A stretch of 64,000 nt of DNA from an uncultured Clostridia bacterium (GCA_947175485.1 CAMWMZ010000003.1:18610-82609); one strand, 5' to 3'. Numbered from the stretch's first letter, positions 50,446 through 59,091 are shown. Translations and numbers: made by a program. Notes: generated by a model not told the origin, from the letters alone.

Positions 50446-50745
50446 ATGAAAGTAAAAATCCCCGAACAGGGCGGTATATGCCAAAGCCTTCAAGGCAGAG
50501 ATAAATACAGGTACTACCTGATTTCCGCAGTAAATCCTGACGGCACGGTGCTTGTGACCGACGGGAATTTCAAAAAGCTTGCCACCCCTAAAAAGAAGAA
50601 TTTAAAGCATTTGCGGCTTTTGCCCGAAAAGGCGGAAAGCATCGCGGCAAAGCTTGCGGAGGGGAAACAGGTTTTCGATACCGAAATTTATTCCGCGCTG
50701 AAAAACTACAACAATCCAAAACCCGCCGAAAGCGGCAAAATATAA
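50446..50745 (+). CDS. KOW-like RNA-binding protein (L14e-like)
   Basis: A 99-residue basic protein in the place where Firmicutes carry a small KOW-domain (ribosomal L14e/L6e-like) protein between map and infA. The stretch GRDKYRYYLISAVNPDGTVL and VTDGNFKKLATPKKKNLKHL fits this family. Its C-terminus is helical. The start at 50446 follows AAAGG; a TTG 30 bp upstream overlaps map. Probably a ribosome- or RNA-associated accessory protein. Confidence 0.8.
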   Translation: MKVKIPEQGGICQSLQGRDKYRYYLISAVNPDGTVLVTDGNFKKLATPKKKNLKHLRLLPEKAESIAAKLAEGKQVFDTEIYSALKNYNNPKPAESGKI

Positions 50746-50769
50746 ACTCACCCATTTAAGGAGATAATT

Positions 50770-50886
50770 ATGAAAGTAAGACCTTCGGTAAAACCTATGT
50801 GCGATAAGTGCAAGGTAATTAAAAGAAACGGCAAGGTTATGGTAATCTGTTCCAAAAATAAGAGCCATAAACAGCGTCAGGGTTAA
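50770..50886 (+). CDS. rpmJ: Ribosomal protein L36, zinc form
   Basis: A 38-codon gene. The product starts [20 protein letters not shown] and ends [11 protein letters not shown]. The zinc ligands C11, C14, C27 and H33 are all kept. AAGGAG precedes the ATG. Here rpmJ lies before infA, the reverse of the usual infA-rpmJ order. Confidence 0.96.
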   Translation: MKVRPSVKPMCDKCKVIKRNGKVMVICSKNKSHKQRQG

Positions 50887-50895
50887 GGAGCCGTA

Positions 50896-51117
50896 ATGTC
50901 AAAAGACGACGTTATAGAAACTGAGGGCAAGGTAATAGAGTGCCTGCCCAACGCGAATTTCAAGGTAAAACTCTCGAACGGGCACGTTATCACGGCTTAT
51001 ATTTCGGGAAAGCTTCGCCTCAATTATATAAGGATTATCGAAGGCGATAACGTAAAGCTTGAGATAAGCCCTTACGATTTGACCAAAGGGCGTATTACCT
51101 GGCGTTCGAAAAATTAA
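50896..51117 (+). CDS. infA: Translation initiation factor IF-1
   Basis: A 73-residue OB-fold protein: [40 protein letters not shown], and the end [19 protein letters not shown]. It binds the 30S A site during initiation. AAGGAG precedes it, and it lies 9 bp after rpmJ. A gap of 364 bp with a new promoter follows before rpsM. Confidence 0.97.
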   Translation: MSKDDVIETEGKVIECLPNANFKVKLSNGHVITAYISGKLRLNYIRIIEGDNVKLEISPYDLTKGRITWRSKN

Positions 51118-51303
51118 CGCATTTTATAAAATTTCCGTTTACTTGCATTTCAAACAGTTTGAATAATGCAGGTTGCACTTTGTTGTTGCGTCAATTTGCA
51201 GGTATCTTAGTTTGAAGAGCAGCCGCAATGGGCGAAAAGGAAATTTTATTTGCATTCAAAACCGTTTTAATGATAATTAATGATTATACAGTGCGGTTTT
51301 TGC
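51118..51303. other. Intergenic region between infA and the rpsM promoter
   Basis: About 190 bp, AT-rich, with no supportable gene and no clear terminator. Confidence 0.5.
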
Positions 51304-51332
51304 TTGCAACCTTGTAAAATTAGTGGTATAAT
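51304..51332 (+). promoter_or_regulatory. Promoter of the rpsM-rplQ (alpha) operon
   Basis: TTGCAA (51304-51309), 17 bp, TATAAT (51327-51332). It separates the alpha operon from the spc genes. Confidence 0.75.
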
Positions 51333-51338
51333 TTACCA

Positions 51339-51481
51339 TAGCGTTTTTCCGTCCGAAAGGACAAACGAATACAATTCCGCTTAAATTCTCCGCTCGCATT
51401 CCGATTTTCAGGGCGGGGATTTACTGCGGTTTATATACATTTAATCACATTTCAAAATTTTAACGGAGGAATTAAATCAAG
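51339..51481 (+). ncRNA. Alpha-operon leader RNA (candidate)
   Basis: An untranslated leader of about 143 nt. A small hairpin GTCC/GGAC lies at 51350-51361, and GC-rich segments around 51390-51425 may fold. S4 binds such leaders in other bacteria. No family match could be computed. Confidence 0.4.
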
Positions 51482-51856
51482 ATGGCACGTATTGCCGGTG
51501 TAGATTTACCCAGAGAAAAGAGAGTCGAAATAGGGCTCACCTATATCTACGGTATCGGTTTAAAGACGTCGCAGAAAATCCTTGCGGCTACGGGCGTTAA
51601 CCCCGACACGAGAGTTAAGGATTTGGACGAGCAGACCGTATCTAAATTAAGAGAATATATAGACCACAACCTTAGGGTTGAAGGCGAACTCCGCACGGAG
51701 GTTTCGCTCAATATCAAGCGCCTTATGGAAATAGGCTGTTACCGCGGAATCCGCCACAGAAAGGGTCTGCCCGTAAGAGGACAGTCCACTAAGACGAACG
51801 CAAGGACGAGAAAAGGTCCCCGCCGCACGGTAGCCAAGAAGAAGGGCGCTAAGTAA
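51482..51856 (+). CDS. rpsM: Ribosomal protein S13
   Basis: A 124-residue uS13, beginning [20 protein letters not shown] and with the basic tail [20 protein letters not shown] followed by [14 protein letters not shown], which contacts P-site tRNA. It forms head bridges to the 50S subunit. ACGGAGGA precedes the ATG. Confidence 0.98.
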   Translation: MARIAGVDLPREKRVEIGLTYIYGIGLKTSQKILAATGVNPDTRVKDLDEQTVSKLREYIDHNLRVEGELRTEVSLNIKRLMEIGCYRGIRHRKGLPVRGQSTKTNARTRKGPRRTVAKKKGAK

Positions 51857-51867
51857 GGAGGAGAGAT

Positions 51868-52266
51868 ATGGCAGCACAGAAAAGACAGACAACGACAAGA
51901 AAGCGCAGAGAGCTTAAAAAGGTTGACAGAGGTCAGGTGCATATTCAATCCTCTTTCAACAATACGTTAGTAACCGTTACCGATTTGCAGGGTAACGCGA
52001 TAAGCTGGTCGTCGGCAGGCAGCCTCGGCTTCAAGGGTTCGAGAAAGGGCACTCCTTTCGCAGCTCAGCAGGCAACCGAGACCGCTGTTAAGGCGGCGAA
52101 AGAACACGGACTCCGCTCGGCGGAAGTTTACGTTAAGGGCCCCGGTTCGGGCAGAGAGTCGGCAATCCGCGCCATAGGCGCATGCGACGTGGAAATCACG
52201 CTCATTACCGACGTTTCCCCCATTCCCCACAACGGTTGCAGACCGCCCAAACGCCGCAGAGTATAA
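51868..52266 (+). CDS. rpsK: Ribosomal protein S11
   Basis: A 132-residue uS11 of the platform. [40 protein letters not shown] and the end [19 protein letters not shown] are all typical. AAGGAGG precedes it; 11 bp separate it from rpsM. Confidence 0.98.
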   Translation: MAAQKRQTTTRKRRELKKVDRGQVHIQSSFNNTLVTVTDLQGNAISWSSAGSLGFKGSRKGTPFAAQQATETAVKAAKEHGLRSAEVYVKGPGSGRESAIRAIGACDVEITLITDVSPIPHNGCRPPKRRRV

Positions 52267-52282
52267 GGAGGTAGTTTAGATT

Positions 52283-52912
52283 ATGGCAACGTACAGAGAG
52301 GCTAAATGCCGCCTTTGCAGAAGAGAGGGCGGAAAGCTGTTTTTAAAAGGCGATAAATGTTATAACGGCAAATGCCCGTTTGAAAAGAGACCCATGGCGC
52401 CCGGCGCTCACGGTCTTGCTTCCGCGAGAAAGAAAGTTTCCGAATACGGCAAACAGCTCCGCGAAAAGCAGAAAGTTAAGAGAATTTACGGCGTACAGGA
52501 AGGTCAGTTCCGCGCGTGCTACGAAAAAGCCGACAGAATGAAGGGAATTACCGGTGAAAACATGCTCTCACTTTTGGAGCGCAGGTTGGACAACGTAATT
52601 TACCGTATGGGAGTAGGCGTAAGCCGCTCGCAGGCACGTCAGCTCGTTAACCACGGACATTTTCTTGTCAACGGCAAAAAAGTAAACATTCCTTCATATA
52701 TCGTAAAGGTAGGCGACGTAATCAGCGTAATGGAGTGCAAAACCTCCAATAAGTATTTCGAAAGCCTTAAAGCGGCCAAGGGCGGAAACACCCCCAAATG
52801 GCTTGAATTCGATAACGAAAAATTACAAGGAAAGATATTGGCATTACCCGCAAGAGAAGATATCGACAGCCAGATTGCAGAGCATATGATTGTCGAACTG
52901 TACTCCAAGTAA
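52283..52912 (+). CDS. rpsD: Ribosomal protein S4, zinc form
   Basis: A 209-residue uS4. The N-terminus [20 protein letters not shown] and GKCPFEKRP holds four cysteines and is the zinc-binding (C+) form. The S4 RNA-binding domain follows ([40 protein letters not shown]). It nucleates 30S assembly and often regulates its own operon. AAGGAGG precedes it. Confidence 0.98.
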   Translation: MATYREAKCRLCRREGGKLFLKGDKCYNGKCPFEKRPMAPGAHGLASARKKVSEYGKQLREKQKVKRIYGVQEGQFRACYEKADRMKGITGENMLSLLERRLDNVIYRMGVGVSRSQARQLVNHGHFLVNGKKVNIPSYIVKVGDVISVMECKTSNKYFESLKAAKGGNTPKWLEFDNEKLQGKILALPAREDIDSQIAEHMIVELYSK

Positions 52913-52938
52913 AATTTCGATAAAAAGGAGGAAGTTTT

Positions 52939-53892
52939 ATGATTGAAATGGATATGCCCAAAATCGACGTGACGGAAAACGACGACCGTTCCTATGCGAA
53001 AGTAGTCGTTGAACCTCTCGAAAAGGGTTTCGGTCTTACGATAGGCAACTGCCTCAGAAGAATACTTCTGTCCGCACTCCCCGGAGCGGCGGCGCAGGGA
53101 ATAAGATTTTTGGACGGCAGCGTTAAGCACGAGTTTTCCGCAATAGCCGGCGTAAAAGAAGATGTTACCGAAATTATTTTAAACATCAAATCGCTTGCGA
53201 TTAAAACCACGGTTACCGATACCGACTATGTAAAGGTTGTTCACATTTATAAGGAAGGACCTTGCGAAGTTAAAGCCAGCGATATTTCCGACGACGCCGA
53301 AATAGAAATCATAAACGGCGACCAGCACATATGCTATGTTGACGCGGGCGGCAAAATCGATATGGAAATCACCATAGGCAGAGGCCGCGGATATAAAGCC
53401 GCCGACCATACCAGAACGGAGCTTGTGGATTATATTCCCGTCGACAGTATTTATACGCCTGTTAAAAAGGTTAACTATTCGGTTGAAAATACGCGCGTCG
53501 GTCAGAATACGGACTACGACAAACTCACTTTGGAAGTGTGGACTAACGGTGCTTTCAGCGCCAAAGAAATCGTTTCTTTGGCGGCGAAAATCATGCAGGA
53601 CCATATTTCGCTTTTCGTCGATTTGTCCGATACTATTAAGGGTTTGGATATTCTCGTTAAAAACGAGGACGACAAGCAGGCAAAAATACTTGCTATGGCA
53701 ATCGAGGATATGGATCTTTCCGTCCGTTCTTACAATTGCCTGAAGCGTGCAAACATTCACACGGTGGAAGATCTTACGAGAAAGACCGAGGACGAGATGT
53801 TAAAGGTGAGAAACCTTGGCAGAAAGTCTTTGGACGAAGTTATTTTGAAGCTTAACTCGTACGGACTTACACTTTCAAACAAGGAGGACTAA
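52939..53892 (+). CDS. rpoA: RNA polymerase alpha subunit
   Basis: A 317-residue alpha subunit. The N-terminal dimerisation domain has EPLEKGFGLTIGNCLRRILL and the C-terminal domain has LSVRSYNCLKRANIHTVEDL and RKTEDEMLKVRNLGRKSLDE, which bind UP elements and activators. An AAGGAGGA site precedes the ATG. rplQ follows after 3 bp, the normal order. Confidence 0.98.
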   Translation: MIEMDMPKIDVTENDDRSYAKVVVEPLEKGFGLTIGNCLRRILLSALPGAAAQGIRFLDGSVKHEFSAIAGVKEDVTEIILNIKSLAIKTTVTDTDYVKVVHIYKEGPCEVKASDISDDAEIEIINGDQHICYVDAGGKIDMEITIGRGRGYKAADHTRTELVDYIPVDSIYTPVKKVNYSVENTRVGQNTDYDKLTLEVWTNGAFSAKEIVSLAAKIMQDHISLFVDLSDTIKGLDILVKNEDDKQAKILAMAIEDMDLSVRSYNCLKRANIHTVEDLTRKTEDEMLKVRNLGRKSLDEVILKLNSYGLTLSNKED

Positions 53893-53895
53893 CAT

Positions 53896-54402
53896 ATGCC
53901 CGGCAAATTGGGAAGAACGGCAGAGCAGAGAGAAGCTCTTTTAAGAAATCAAGCGTCCGAACTTTTGTGGTACGGAAAAATTACCACCACCAAGGCTAAG
54001 GCTAAAGAACTTCAATCTTACGTTGAAAAAATCATAACCAAGGCTATTCACGTTTACGACGATAACGTGGAAATTGAAACCGTTAAAACGGACAAGAAGG
54101 GTAAAGAAATCAAAGAAAAGAGCGTTAAAGACAGCGCCAAAAAGCTTGCGGTGCGCCGCCAGCTTATGGGTAAACTCCGCGATTTGCAGGAGGTTAAGCC
54201 TTTCAGCGAGAAGAAGTCCGAGTTCAAGGCGAGAACGGGCGATATTCAGCACCCTCTTATGGAAAAGCTTTTCAACGAAATCGCGCCCAAATACGCACAG
54301 CGTGCGGAAGAAAAGGGTCAGGGCGGCGGATACACAAGGATTTATCTCCTTGGACAGCGCCGCGGCGACGGTGCGGAAGAAGCTATTATAGAGCTTGTTT
54401 AA
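53896..54402 (+). CDS. rplQ: Ribosomal protein L17
   Basis: A 168-residue bL17. The N-terminus GKLGRTAEQREALLRNQASE, then KITTTKAKAKELQSYVEKII, and the C-terminus YTRIYLLGQRRGDGAEEAII are typical. An insertion of charged residues near 50-75 makes it longer than the usual 120. It ends the alpha operon, followed by a terminator. Confidence 0.97.
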   Translation: MPGKLGRTAEQREALLRNQASELLWYGKITTTKAKAKELQSYVEKIITKAIHVYDDNVEIETVKTDKKGKEIKEKSVKDSAKKLAVRRQLMGKLRDLQEVKPFSEKKSEFKARTGDIQHPLMEKLFNEIAPKYAQRAEEKGQGGGYTRIYLLGQRRGDGAEEAIIELV

Positions 54403-54421
54403 TCCGTAAATGAAATGCATT

Positions 54422-54452
54422 AACGGCGCAATTTATTGCGCCGTTTTATTTT
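54422..54452 (+). terminator. Intrinsic terminator of the alpha operon
   Basis: AACGGCGCAA (54422-54431) pairs with TTGCGCCGTT (54436-54445), followed by TTATTTTT. Confidence 0.9.
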
Positions 54453-54454
54453 TG

Positions 54455-54482
54455 TTGACATATTTTTTGCCGGTGATATAAT
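54455..54482 (+). promoter_or_regulatory. Consensus promoter of small membrane protein gene 1
   Basis: TTGACA (54455-54460), 16 bp, TATAAT (54477-54482), followed by a CAGGAG ribosome binding site. Confidence 0.82.
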
Positions 54483-54512
54483 ATATTATATATACCGAAA
54501 CAGGAGTTTATT

Positions 54513-54761
54513 ATGAACGAATTGTTGAAAGAGGTAGACAGCCTGCCCCTTATCGTGAAAGTGATTTTGTGTATACCGTGTCTGGAAATATTTTACGGAA
54601 TATGCCGAATCGTTAAAGGCGTTGTAAAAAACGACGTGCTCTGGATAGTTCTTGCCGTTCTCACGGTTTTTCCAGGTGCGTTTTTTATGTGGATTCTCGA
54701 CCTTATCTGGGTGCTTACAAAAGGGCACGCGTTGCTTTTGGGCGAGGAGATGCTGTCCTGA
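54513..54761 (+). CDS. Small two-helix membrane protein 1
   Basis: An 82-residue protein with two hydrophobic segments (about residues 14-32 and 42-68) and the pattern WILDLIWVLTKGHALLL near the end. The next gene encodes a similar small protein (WVVDLILMIVSKHILRLL), so they are likely distant paralogues. No family recognised with confidence. It has its own strong promoter. Confidence 0.72.
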   Translation: MNELLKEVDSLPLIVKVILCIPCLEIFYGICRIVKGVVKNDVLWIVLAVLTVFPGAFFMWILDLIWVLTKGHALLLGEEMLS

Positions 54762-54800
54762 TTTAAGCGCGGCATAAAATTATCAATTTAGGTTTTCCTA

Positions 54801-54830
54801 TTGACATATTTGTTATAAGTGTTATATAAT
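54801..54830 (+). promoter_or_regulatory. Promoter of small membrane protein gene 2
   Basis: TTGACA (54801-54806), 18 bp, TATAAT (54825-54830), then AAGGAG before the ATG. Confidence 0.82.
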
Positions 54831-54858
54831 AAAGAAAAAATAAAAAGGAGTTTGTAAA

Positions 54859-55083
54859 ATGGCAAACAAGAAAAGCGATTACTTTGGACTTCCTTACCTC
54901 GTAAGCGTTATCTGCGCAATTATTCCTTTCACTGCATGGATTTTCGGCGCTCTTACGCGTTTCATGGAAGGAAAGATTGTTGCAGGTATTATCCGCCTTA
55001 TCGGACTTGGTTTTATCCTTTGGGTTGTTGACCTTATCCTTATGATTGTCAGCAAGCATATTCTTCGCCTGTTGAACATCTAA
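54859..55083 (+). CDS. Small two-helix membrane protein 2
   Basis: A 74-residue protein with two hydrophobic segments (about residues 9-32 and 40-65). The arrangement of charged and hydrophobic residues parallels the preceding 82-residue protein. It has its own consensus promoter, an AAGGAG site and a strong terminator, so it is a stand-alone expressed gene. Function unknown. Confidence 0.75.
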   Translation: MANKKSDYFGLPYLVSVICAIIPFTAWIFGALTRFMEGKIVAGIIRLIGLGFILWVVDLILMIVSKHILRLLNI

Positions 55084-55091
55084 CAAACGCA

Positions 55092-55127
55092 AAAAAATCC
55101 TCCGCTTTTTAAGCGGAGGATTTTTAT
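55092..55127. terminator. Bidirectional intrinsic terminator
   Basis: An AAATCCTCCGCTT arm (about 55095-55107) pairs with 55111-55123. It is flanked by A and T runs, between convergent genes. Confidence 0.9.
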
Positions 55128-55151
55128 TTTAAATTTTTTTGAATATTAAAC

Positions 55152-55679
55152 TTATATTTTCAAGCTATCGTAAATTTCACCTTCTAACGTTTTGAAGTAA
55201 AACGTTCCGCCGTCAAAAAGAATATAGCCGTGCGCGCTGTTTTCTTTCGGCAGAGAAACAGACCCGGGATTAAGGTGAATATATTCTGCTTTTTCCTTTA
55301 AAGGAACGTGAGTGTGCCCCGTTATATAAACATCGTTCGCGCCGAGAGGGGGAACTTCTCTGTGCCCGTGCGAAAGATAAATGTTAACCCCGTCTGCAAA
55401 AACCGCGGCATAGTCGCTTGTTATGGGGAAAGGCAAAACCATCTGGTCAACTTCACTGTCACAATTTCCTCGCACGCATATTATCTGCTCTTTAACGGAG
55501 GAAAGCAACTTAACAACTTCTTTCGGATTATATCCGTCGGGAAGAGGATTGCGCGGTCCGTGATATAATATGTCGCCTAAAAGGAGCAGTTTTTCCGCTC
55601 TTTCTTTTTTATATGCTTCTAATAATTTTTTGCAATACGTTGCCGAGCCGTGTATATCGGAGGCGATTACGAGTTTCAT
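55152..55679 (-). CDS. YfcE/MJ0936-type metallophosphodiesterase
   Basis: A 175-residue enzyme with the calcineurin-like metal motifs: ASDIHGS (Asp-x-His), LLGDILYHGP (Gly-Asp), RGNCDSEVD (Gly-Asn-x-Asp), LSHGH and TGHTHVP (His-x-His). Such proteins hydrolyse phosphodiesters; the natural substrate is unclear. The start overlaps the stop of the HAD hydrolase gene by 4 bp (ATGA), so the two are cotranscribed from the promoter at 56474. Confidence 0.93.
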   Translation of the reverse strand: MKLVIASDIHGSATYCKKLLEAYKKERAEKLLLLGDILYHGPRNPLPDGYNPKEVVKLLSSVKEQIICVRGNCDSEVDQMVLPFPITSDYAAVFADGVNIYLSHGHREVPPLGANDVYITGHTHVPLKEKAEYIHLNPGSVSLPKENSAHGYILFDGGTFYFKTLEGEIYDSLKI

Positions 55680-56467
55680 TCAAGATGCTCCTTTAATCTT
55701 TTTATAACGCCGTATTCCGCGTTGGAGGCGAGTTCGTTTTTAAAAGTTTTTTTCAGCCCCGCAAAAGCGTTAGCCGTAACGAACGGACGTCCGCAAACGC
55801 TCAGCATTTCATAATCGTTCATATGGTCGCCGTAAGCCTCACACTCGCTTTTACGTATATTAAGCATTTGCATAAGCTCGGTAAGAGCAACGCCCTTGTT
55901 GGCGCCTTTTTTAGATACGTCAAGCCAATCGTAGCCCGAGGCTATAACCCGCAAATCGGGAAGCTTAGGGGCGAGCAGAGGTTCGCCGTGTGTTGCGCTT
56001 GGCGGTGCTTCGTCCCAGACGGAAATTTTGAGAACGGTTGCGCGTTTTGCGGCTTCTTCAATGCTGTCTACCTTTTTGCAAGAAGAATAAGACCTGCTCA
56101 CGACTTCGGCAAAATGCGGGTTGTCGCTTTCAAAGTAAGCGCAGTCCGGACAAGACAGCAGGGGATAAAGCCCCTTAACCGTTTTTATGGAAAAAAGCGC
56201 GCGGGTTACGTCTGCACTGGGCGTAGGATTGCTGTAAATAATTTTTCCGTTAAACCATACTACGCCGCCGTTTTCGGCTATAATAGCAATTTTATCCAAA
56301 ACAGGAGCAAACAGCTTTTTTAAATTAGGCAGCTGCCGCCCGCTGGCGGGAACGAAAATAATTCCCTTTTTATAAAGCTTTTCTACAAGAGAAAAAGTTT
56401 CTTCCGGAACGCCCTTGTGCGGAGGGAACAGTGTTCCGTCCAAATCGGACGCTATAAGTTTAATCAT
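55676..56467 (-). CDS. HAD-superfamily hydrolase, Cof type
   Basis: A 263-residue phosphatase. HAD motif I is SDLDGTLFP, motif II VPASGRQLP, motif III includes the Lys in GANKGVAL, and motif IV AYGDHMNDYEML. The type IIB cap is in the middle, as in Cof proteins that act on sugar phosphates or cofactors. There is no ribosome binding site: a perfect TTGACA-17-TATAAT promoter ends 6 bp before the ATG, so the mRNA should be leaderless. Confidence 0.93.
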   Translation of the reverse strand: MIKLIASDLDGTLFPPHKGVPEETFSLVEKLYKKGIIFVPASGRQLPNLKKLFAPVLDKIAIIAENGGVVWFNGKIIYSNPTPSADVTRALFSIKTVKGLYPLLSCPDCAYFESDNPHFAEVVSRSYSSCKKVDSIEEAAKRATVLKISVWDEAPPSATHGEPLLAPKLPDLRVIASGYDWLDVSKKGANKGVALTELMQMLNIRKSECEAYGDHMNDYEMLSVCGRPFVTANAFAGLKKTFKNELASNAEYGVIKRLKEHLE

Positions 56468-56473
56468 ACGCTT

Positions 56474-56502
56474 ATTATAGCTTTGCTGTACGCTTTTGTC
56501 AA
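56474..56502 (-). promoter_or_regulatory. Perfect consensus promoter, leaderless configuration
   Basis: On the minus strand TTGACA (56497-56502), 17 bp, TATAAT (56474-56479), six bases, ATG (56467). Confidence 0.88.
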
Positions 56503-56523
56503 TTCATGTTTCAATCGGCGCAA

Positions 56524-57942
56524 TTATATAAGCGGCGCAAAAAAGCGCAGAATAAATCCGGACGTGCGTTTCAGACGGGATAGCTTGCCTTCGGATAAAG
56601 GCATCGAAAGGGCAAGACAGTTTTGAAAATCGCGTTCAACCTCGTTGCAGATATCTCCTTCGAAAAGTATTCCGCATTCGTAATTATAGCGTGTTGAACG
56701 GAAATCGAAATTATAACTGCCCATAAATACTTTTCCGTCGCAGATAAGACTTTTGGCGTGCATAAAGCCGGGCGTATACTCATAAAATTTTACTCCGCTT
56801 TCGGTAAGAGTGCGGGCGAACGCTTTGGAAATTTCAAAAGCGTATTTTTTGTCCGGTATATGCGGAATTATTATTTTAACGTCTACGCCTCGGCGGGCGG
56901 AAAAAGAAAGCGCCGCCGCGGTTTTGTCGCTCACGCAAAAATAAGGAGTGAAGATATGCACCCGCTCTTGCGCCGCATATATTGCCGAAATATACGCGTC
57001 CTCGCAAAAAGAACGGTGGGGCGGGCTGTCGTAAAAGGGCAGGCAAAGTTTTTCATCGGGGTTGAGGGGCGGCGCGGGCATATCGTATTTTCCGTGCCAC
57101 ATAGAAAGGAACATTCCCTCGAAAATTTTCGCCGCACTGCCGTAAACCGCAACTCCGGTATCTTTCCAATATCCGTGCGGTAATACTATGTTGGCGTATT
57201 CGTCGGCAAGATTTACCCCGCCTGTATATGCTATTTTCCCGTCGATAACTATAATTTTACGATGGTCGCGCACGTTGATTTTTGCGTGCGGAAGAGGCGT
57301 AAGCTTATGGAAAATTTTTATTTTTGCGCCTGCGTTTTTAAGCCGCTTCAAATCTTTTTTGTTTACGCGGAACGCAGAGCCTACCCCGTCGAGAATAATT
57401 TTTATTTCCGCGCCGTTTGCCGAGGCAGTTTCCAAAGCCTGAATAAAAGAGTTGAATATATGCCCGCGTGAAATTATGAAAAACTCCATATAAACGTTCT
57501 TTTTCGCGCCCTTTACGGCAGGGATTGCGGAAGAGAAAAACTCCGTTCCGTTTTCAAAATATTTAGCAGTCGAATAACCCGCGGAGCATGTGCCGCAAAG
57601 CGCGTTGGCCGCAGAATATACACCGGTTTCGCCCTCTTTTCGAACGTTTAAAATTGCGTGCGGTCTGCGCTTTACCGTAGCTAAAAGATATATGAGCGCG
57701 CCGGCAACGGGCACGGCGGCTATTATGACGAACCAAACGCATTTTACGTCCGCAGAGCCTTTGCGCGAGAACAACAGCGCCGCGCATACGGCGGAAAGCG
57801 TCCATACCAAAACAAACGTGAGCGCGGCAGGTAAAAAGTAAGGTATATAAAGCGCCAAAAAAATAATTGCGGCAACCTGCGCCGCAATTAAAAATAAAAT
57901 CCAGAAATTGAGTTTGAAAAGTATTCCGGGGAATTTGCGCAT
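56524..57942 (-). CDS. cls: Cardiolipin synthase
   Basis: A 472-residue phospholipase D-type enzyme. The two N-terminal membrane helices (about 12-35 and 37-80) are followed by two HKD motifs: HAKINVRDHRKIIVIDGKIA and HAKSLICDGKVFMGSYNFDF. It joins two phosphatidylglycerol molecules to cardiolipin at the membrane. It begins 19 bp after the dehydrogenase gene without a good ribosome binding site, and probably shares its transcript. The symbol is assigned on family level. Confidence 0.94.
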   Translation of the reverse strand: MRKFPGILFKLNFWILFLIAAQVAAIIFLALYIPYFLPAALTFVLVWTLSAVCAALLFSRKGSADVKCVWFVIIAAVPVAGALIYLLATVKRRPHAILNVRKEGETGVYSAANALCGTCSAGYSTAKYFENGTEFFSSAIPAVKGAKKNVYMEFFIISRGHIFNSFIQALETASANGAEIKIILDGVGSAFRVNKKDLKRLKNAGAKIKIFHKLTPLPHAKINVRDHRKIIVIDGKIAYTGGVNLADEYANIVLPHGYWKDTGVAVYGSAAKIFEGMFLSMWHGKYDMPAPPLNPDEKLCLPFYDSPPHRSFCEDAYISAIYAAQERVHIFTPYFCVSDKTAAALSFSARRGVDVKIIIPHIPDKKYAFEISKAFARTLTESGVKFYEYTPGFMHAKSLICDGKVFMGSYNFDFRSTRYNYECGILFEGDICNEVERDFQNCLALSMPLSEGKLSRLKRTSGFILRFFAPLI

Positions 57943-57961
57943 GATATGTAAGCGCGTTTAA

Positions 57962-58981
57962 TCAGATAACCATTTTAAGAATAGTCATCGTGTTTTTCGG
58001 ATAAGAGGGGTTTTGTACTCTCTCCTCCAAAAGCGCGGCGGCGTCGTATTCGGTGAGAATTTTCTTTTCAAACAAATCGATGTTGACGGCGCCCTGAACG
58101 AGCATGTTTATTACTGCGTCGGTATAGCCGTACGCGTTTGAAACGCCTATAACGGTGAGGTTCTTTTCAAGAACTTCGTTTGCGGGCAGGTTTGCATTCA
58201 TAACGGAATTGCAGCTTAAAACGAGCGTTTTGCCTTTTCCTACAAGTCTTGCCGCAAGCGCAAGGGGAAGCTTGGTCGTGGCGCAGAAAACCGCCGCGTC
58301 GCAAAGATTTCCGCTTGTAGCGCCGGCAAGATTTGTTTCAAGCTCGTCGTCTGCGGAATAAGTGTAGAAAATTCCGTACCTTTTCGCCCTTTCGAGGTTG
58401 GAGGGGTTATTGTCTATAACAACGGGAATAAGCTTGTGGTATAAAAGCACCTGCGCCAAAAGTATTCCTTCCGCATCCGCGCCCACTACGGCAACTCTCT
58501 GACCTGCGGAAAGATTTAATTTATCGTAAATATTTTCCGCAATAGCTACGTTTTCTATGCAAAGCGCGGGAATATTGTCTACCGAATCGGGCAGAGGGGC
58601 TACCTCGTTATATTCGCATACCACGAAATCGCGCATAAAACCGTCGAAATCCTTGCCCGCCGAAACAAACGACGCACATTCTTTGATTTTGCCGCTTTTG
58701 CACGCAAGACATTCTCCGCAGGCGCGCGTAGGTTCGAAATAAACGCGCATGCCTTTTTCCACTCCGTAACAACCCGAACCTGCCTCCGTAACGATGCCTA
58801 CGGCGGCGCGCCCGAGTATTCTGGGATACGCCGTTTTTATAGCGCCTTCGTACAAAAGCTTGTCGGATTCGGTTATAAGCAGGTGGGAAACCTTAACTTT
58901 AACCTGTGTGGGGGATGTGATATTTACGCTTTGGGGTTCGTTTACAAGGTTTTTTACGCCTTTTAAAATCCAACTTTCCAT
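57962..58981 (-). CDS. Zinc-type medium-chain dehydrogenase
   Basis: A 339-residue alcohol dehydrogenase-like protein. PRILGRAAVGIVTEAGSG is the catalytic-domain GHE-like region with Arg-Ala in place of the usual His-Glu. CGECLACKSGKIKEC is the structural zinc loop, and VAVVGADAEGILLAQ is the Rossmann region, with GADAEG in place of GxGxxG. These changes make its activity uncertain. The promoter at 58994 lies 12 bp upstream without a ribosome binding site. It is followed by cls. Confidence 0.85.
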   Translation of the reverse strand: MESWILKGVKNLVNEPQSVNITSPTQVKVKVSHLLITESDKLLYEGAIKTAYPRILGRAAVGIVTEAGSGCYGVEKGMRVYFEPTRACGECLACKSGKIKECASFVSAGKDFDGFMRDFVVCEYNEVAPLPDSVDNIPALCIENVAIAENIYDKLNLSAGQRVAVVGADAEGILLAQVLLYHKLIPVVIDNNPSNLERAKRYGIFYTYSADDELETNLAGATSGNLCDAAVFCATTKLPLALAARLVGKGKTLVLSCNSVMNANLPANEVLEKNLTVIGVSNAYGYTDAVINMLVQGAVNIDLFEKKILTEYDAAALLEERVQNPSYPKNTMTILKMVI

Positions 58982-58993
58982 AACTTATTGACC

Positions 58994-59022
58994 ATTATAC
59001 GCTAAAGCTCATTTTTTTGCAA
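58994..59022 (-). promoter_or_regulatory. Promoter of the dehydrogenase gene
   Basis: On the minus strand TTGCAA (59017-59022), 17 bp, TATAAT (58994-58999). The leader would be about 5-6 nt. Confidence 0.72.
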
Positions 59023-59091
59023 CTAAAAATCCCATAATTTTATTCTGCCGCGCGGCGCCTATATTTTTCATGATTTGCGGGGTAAAATCAA

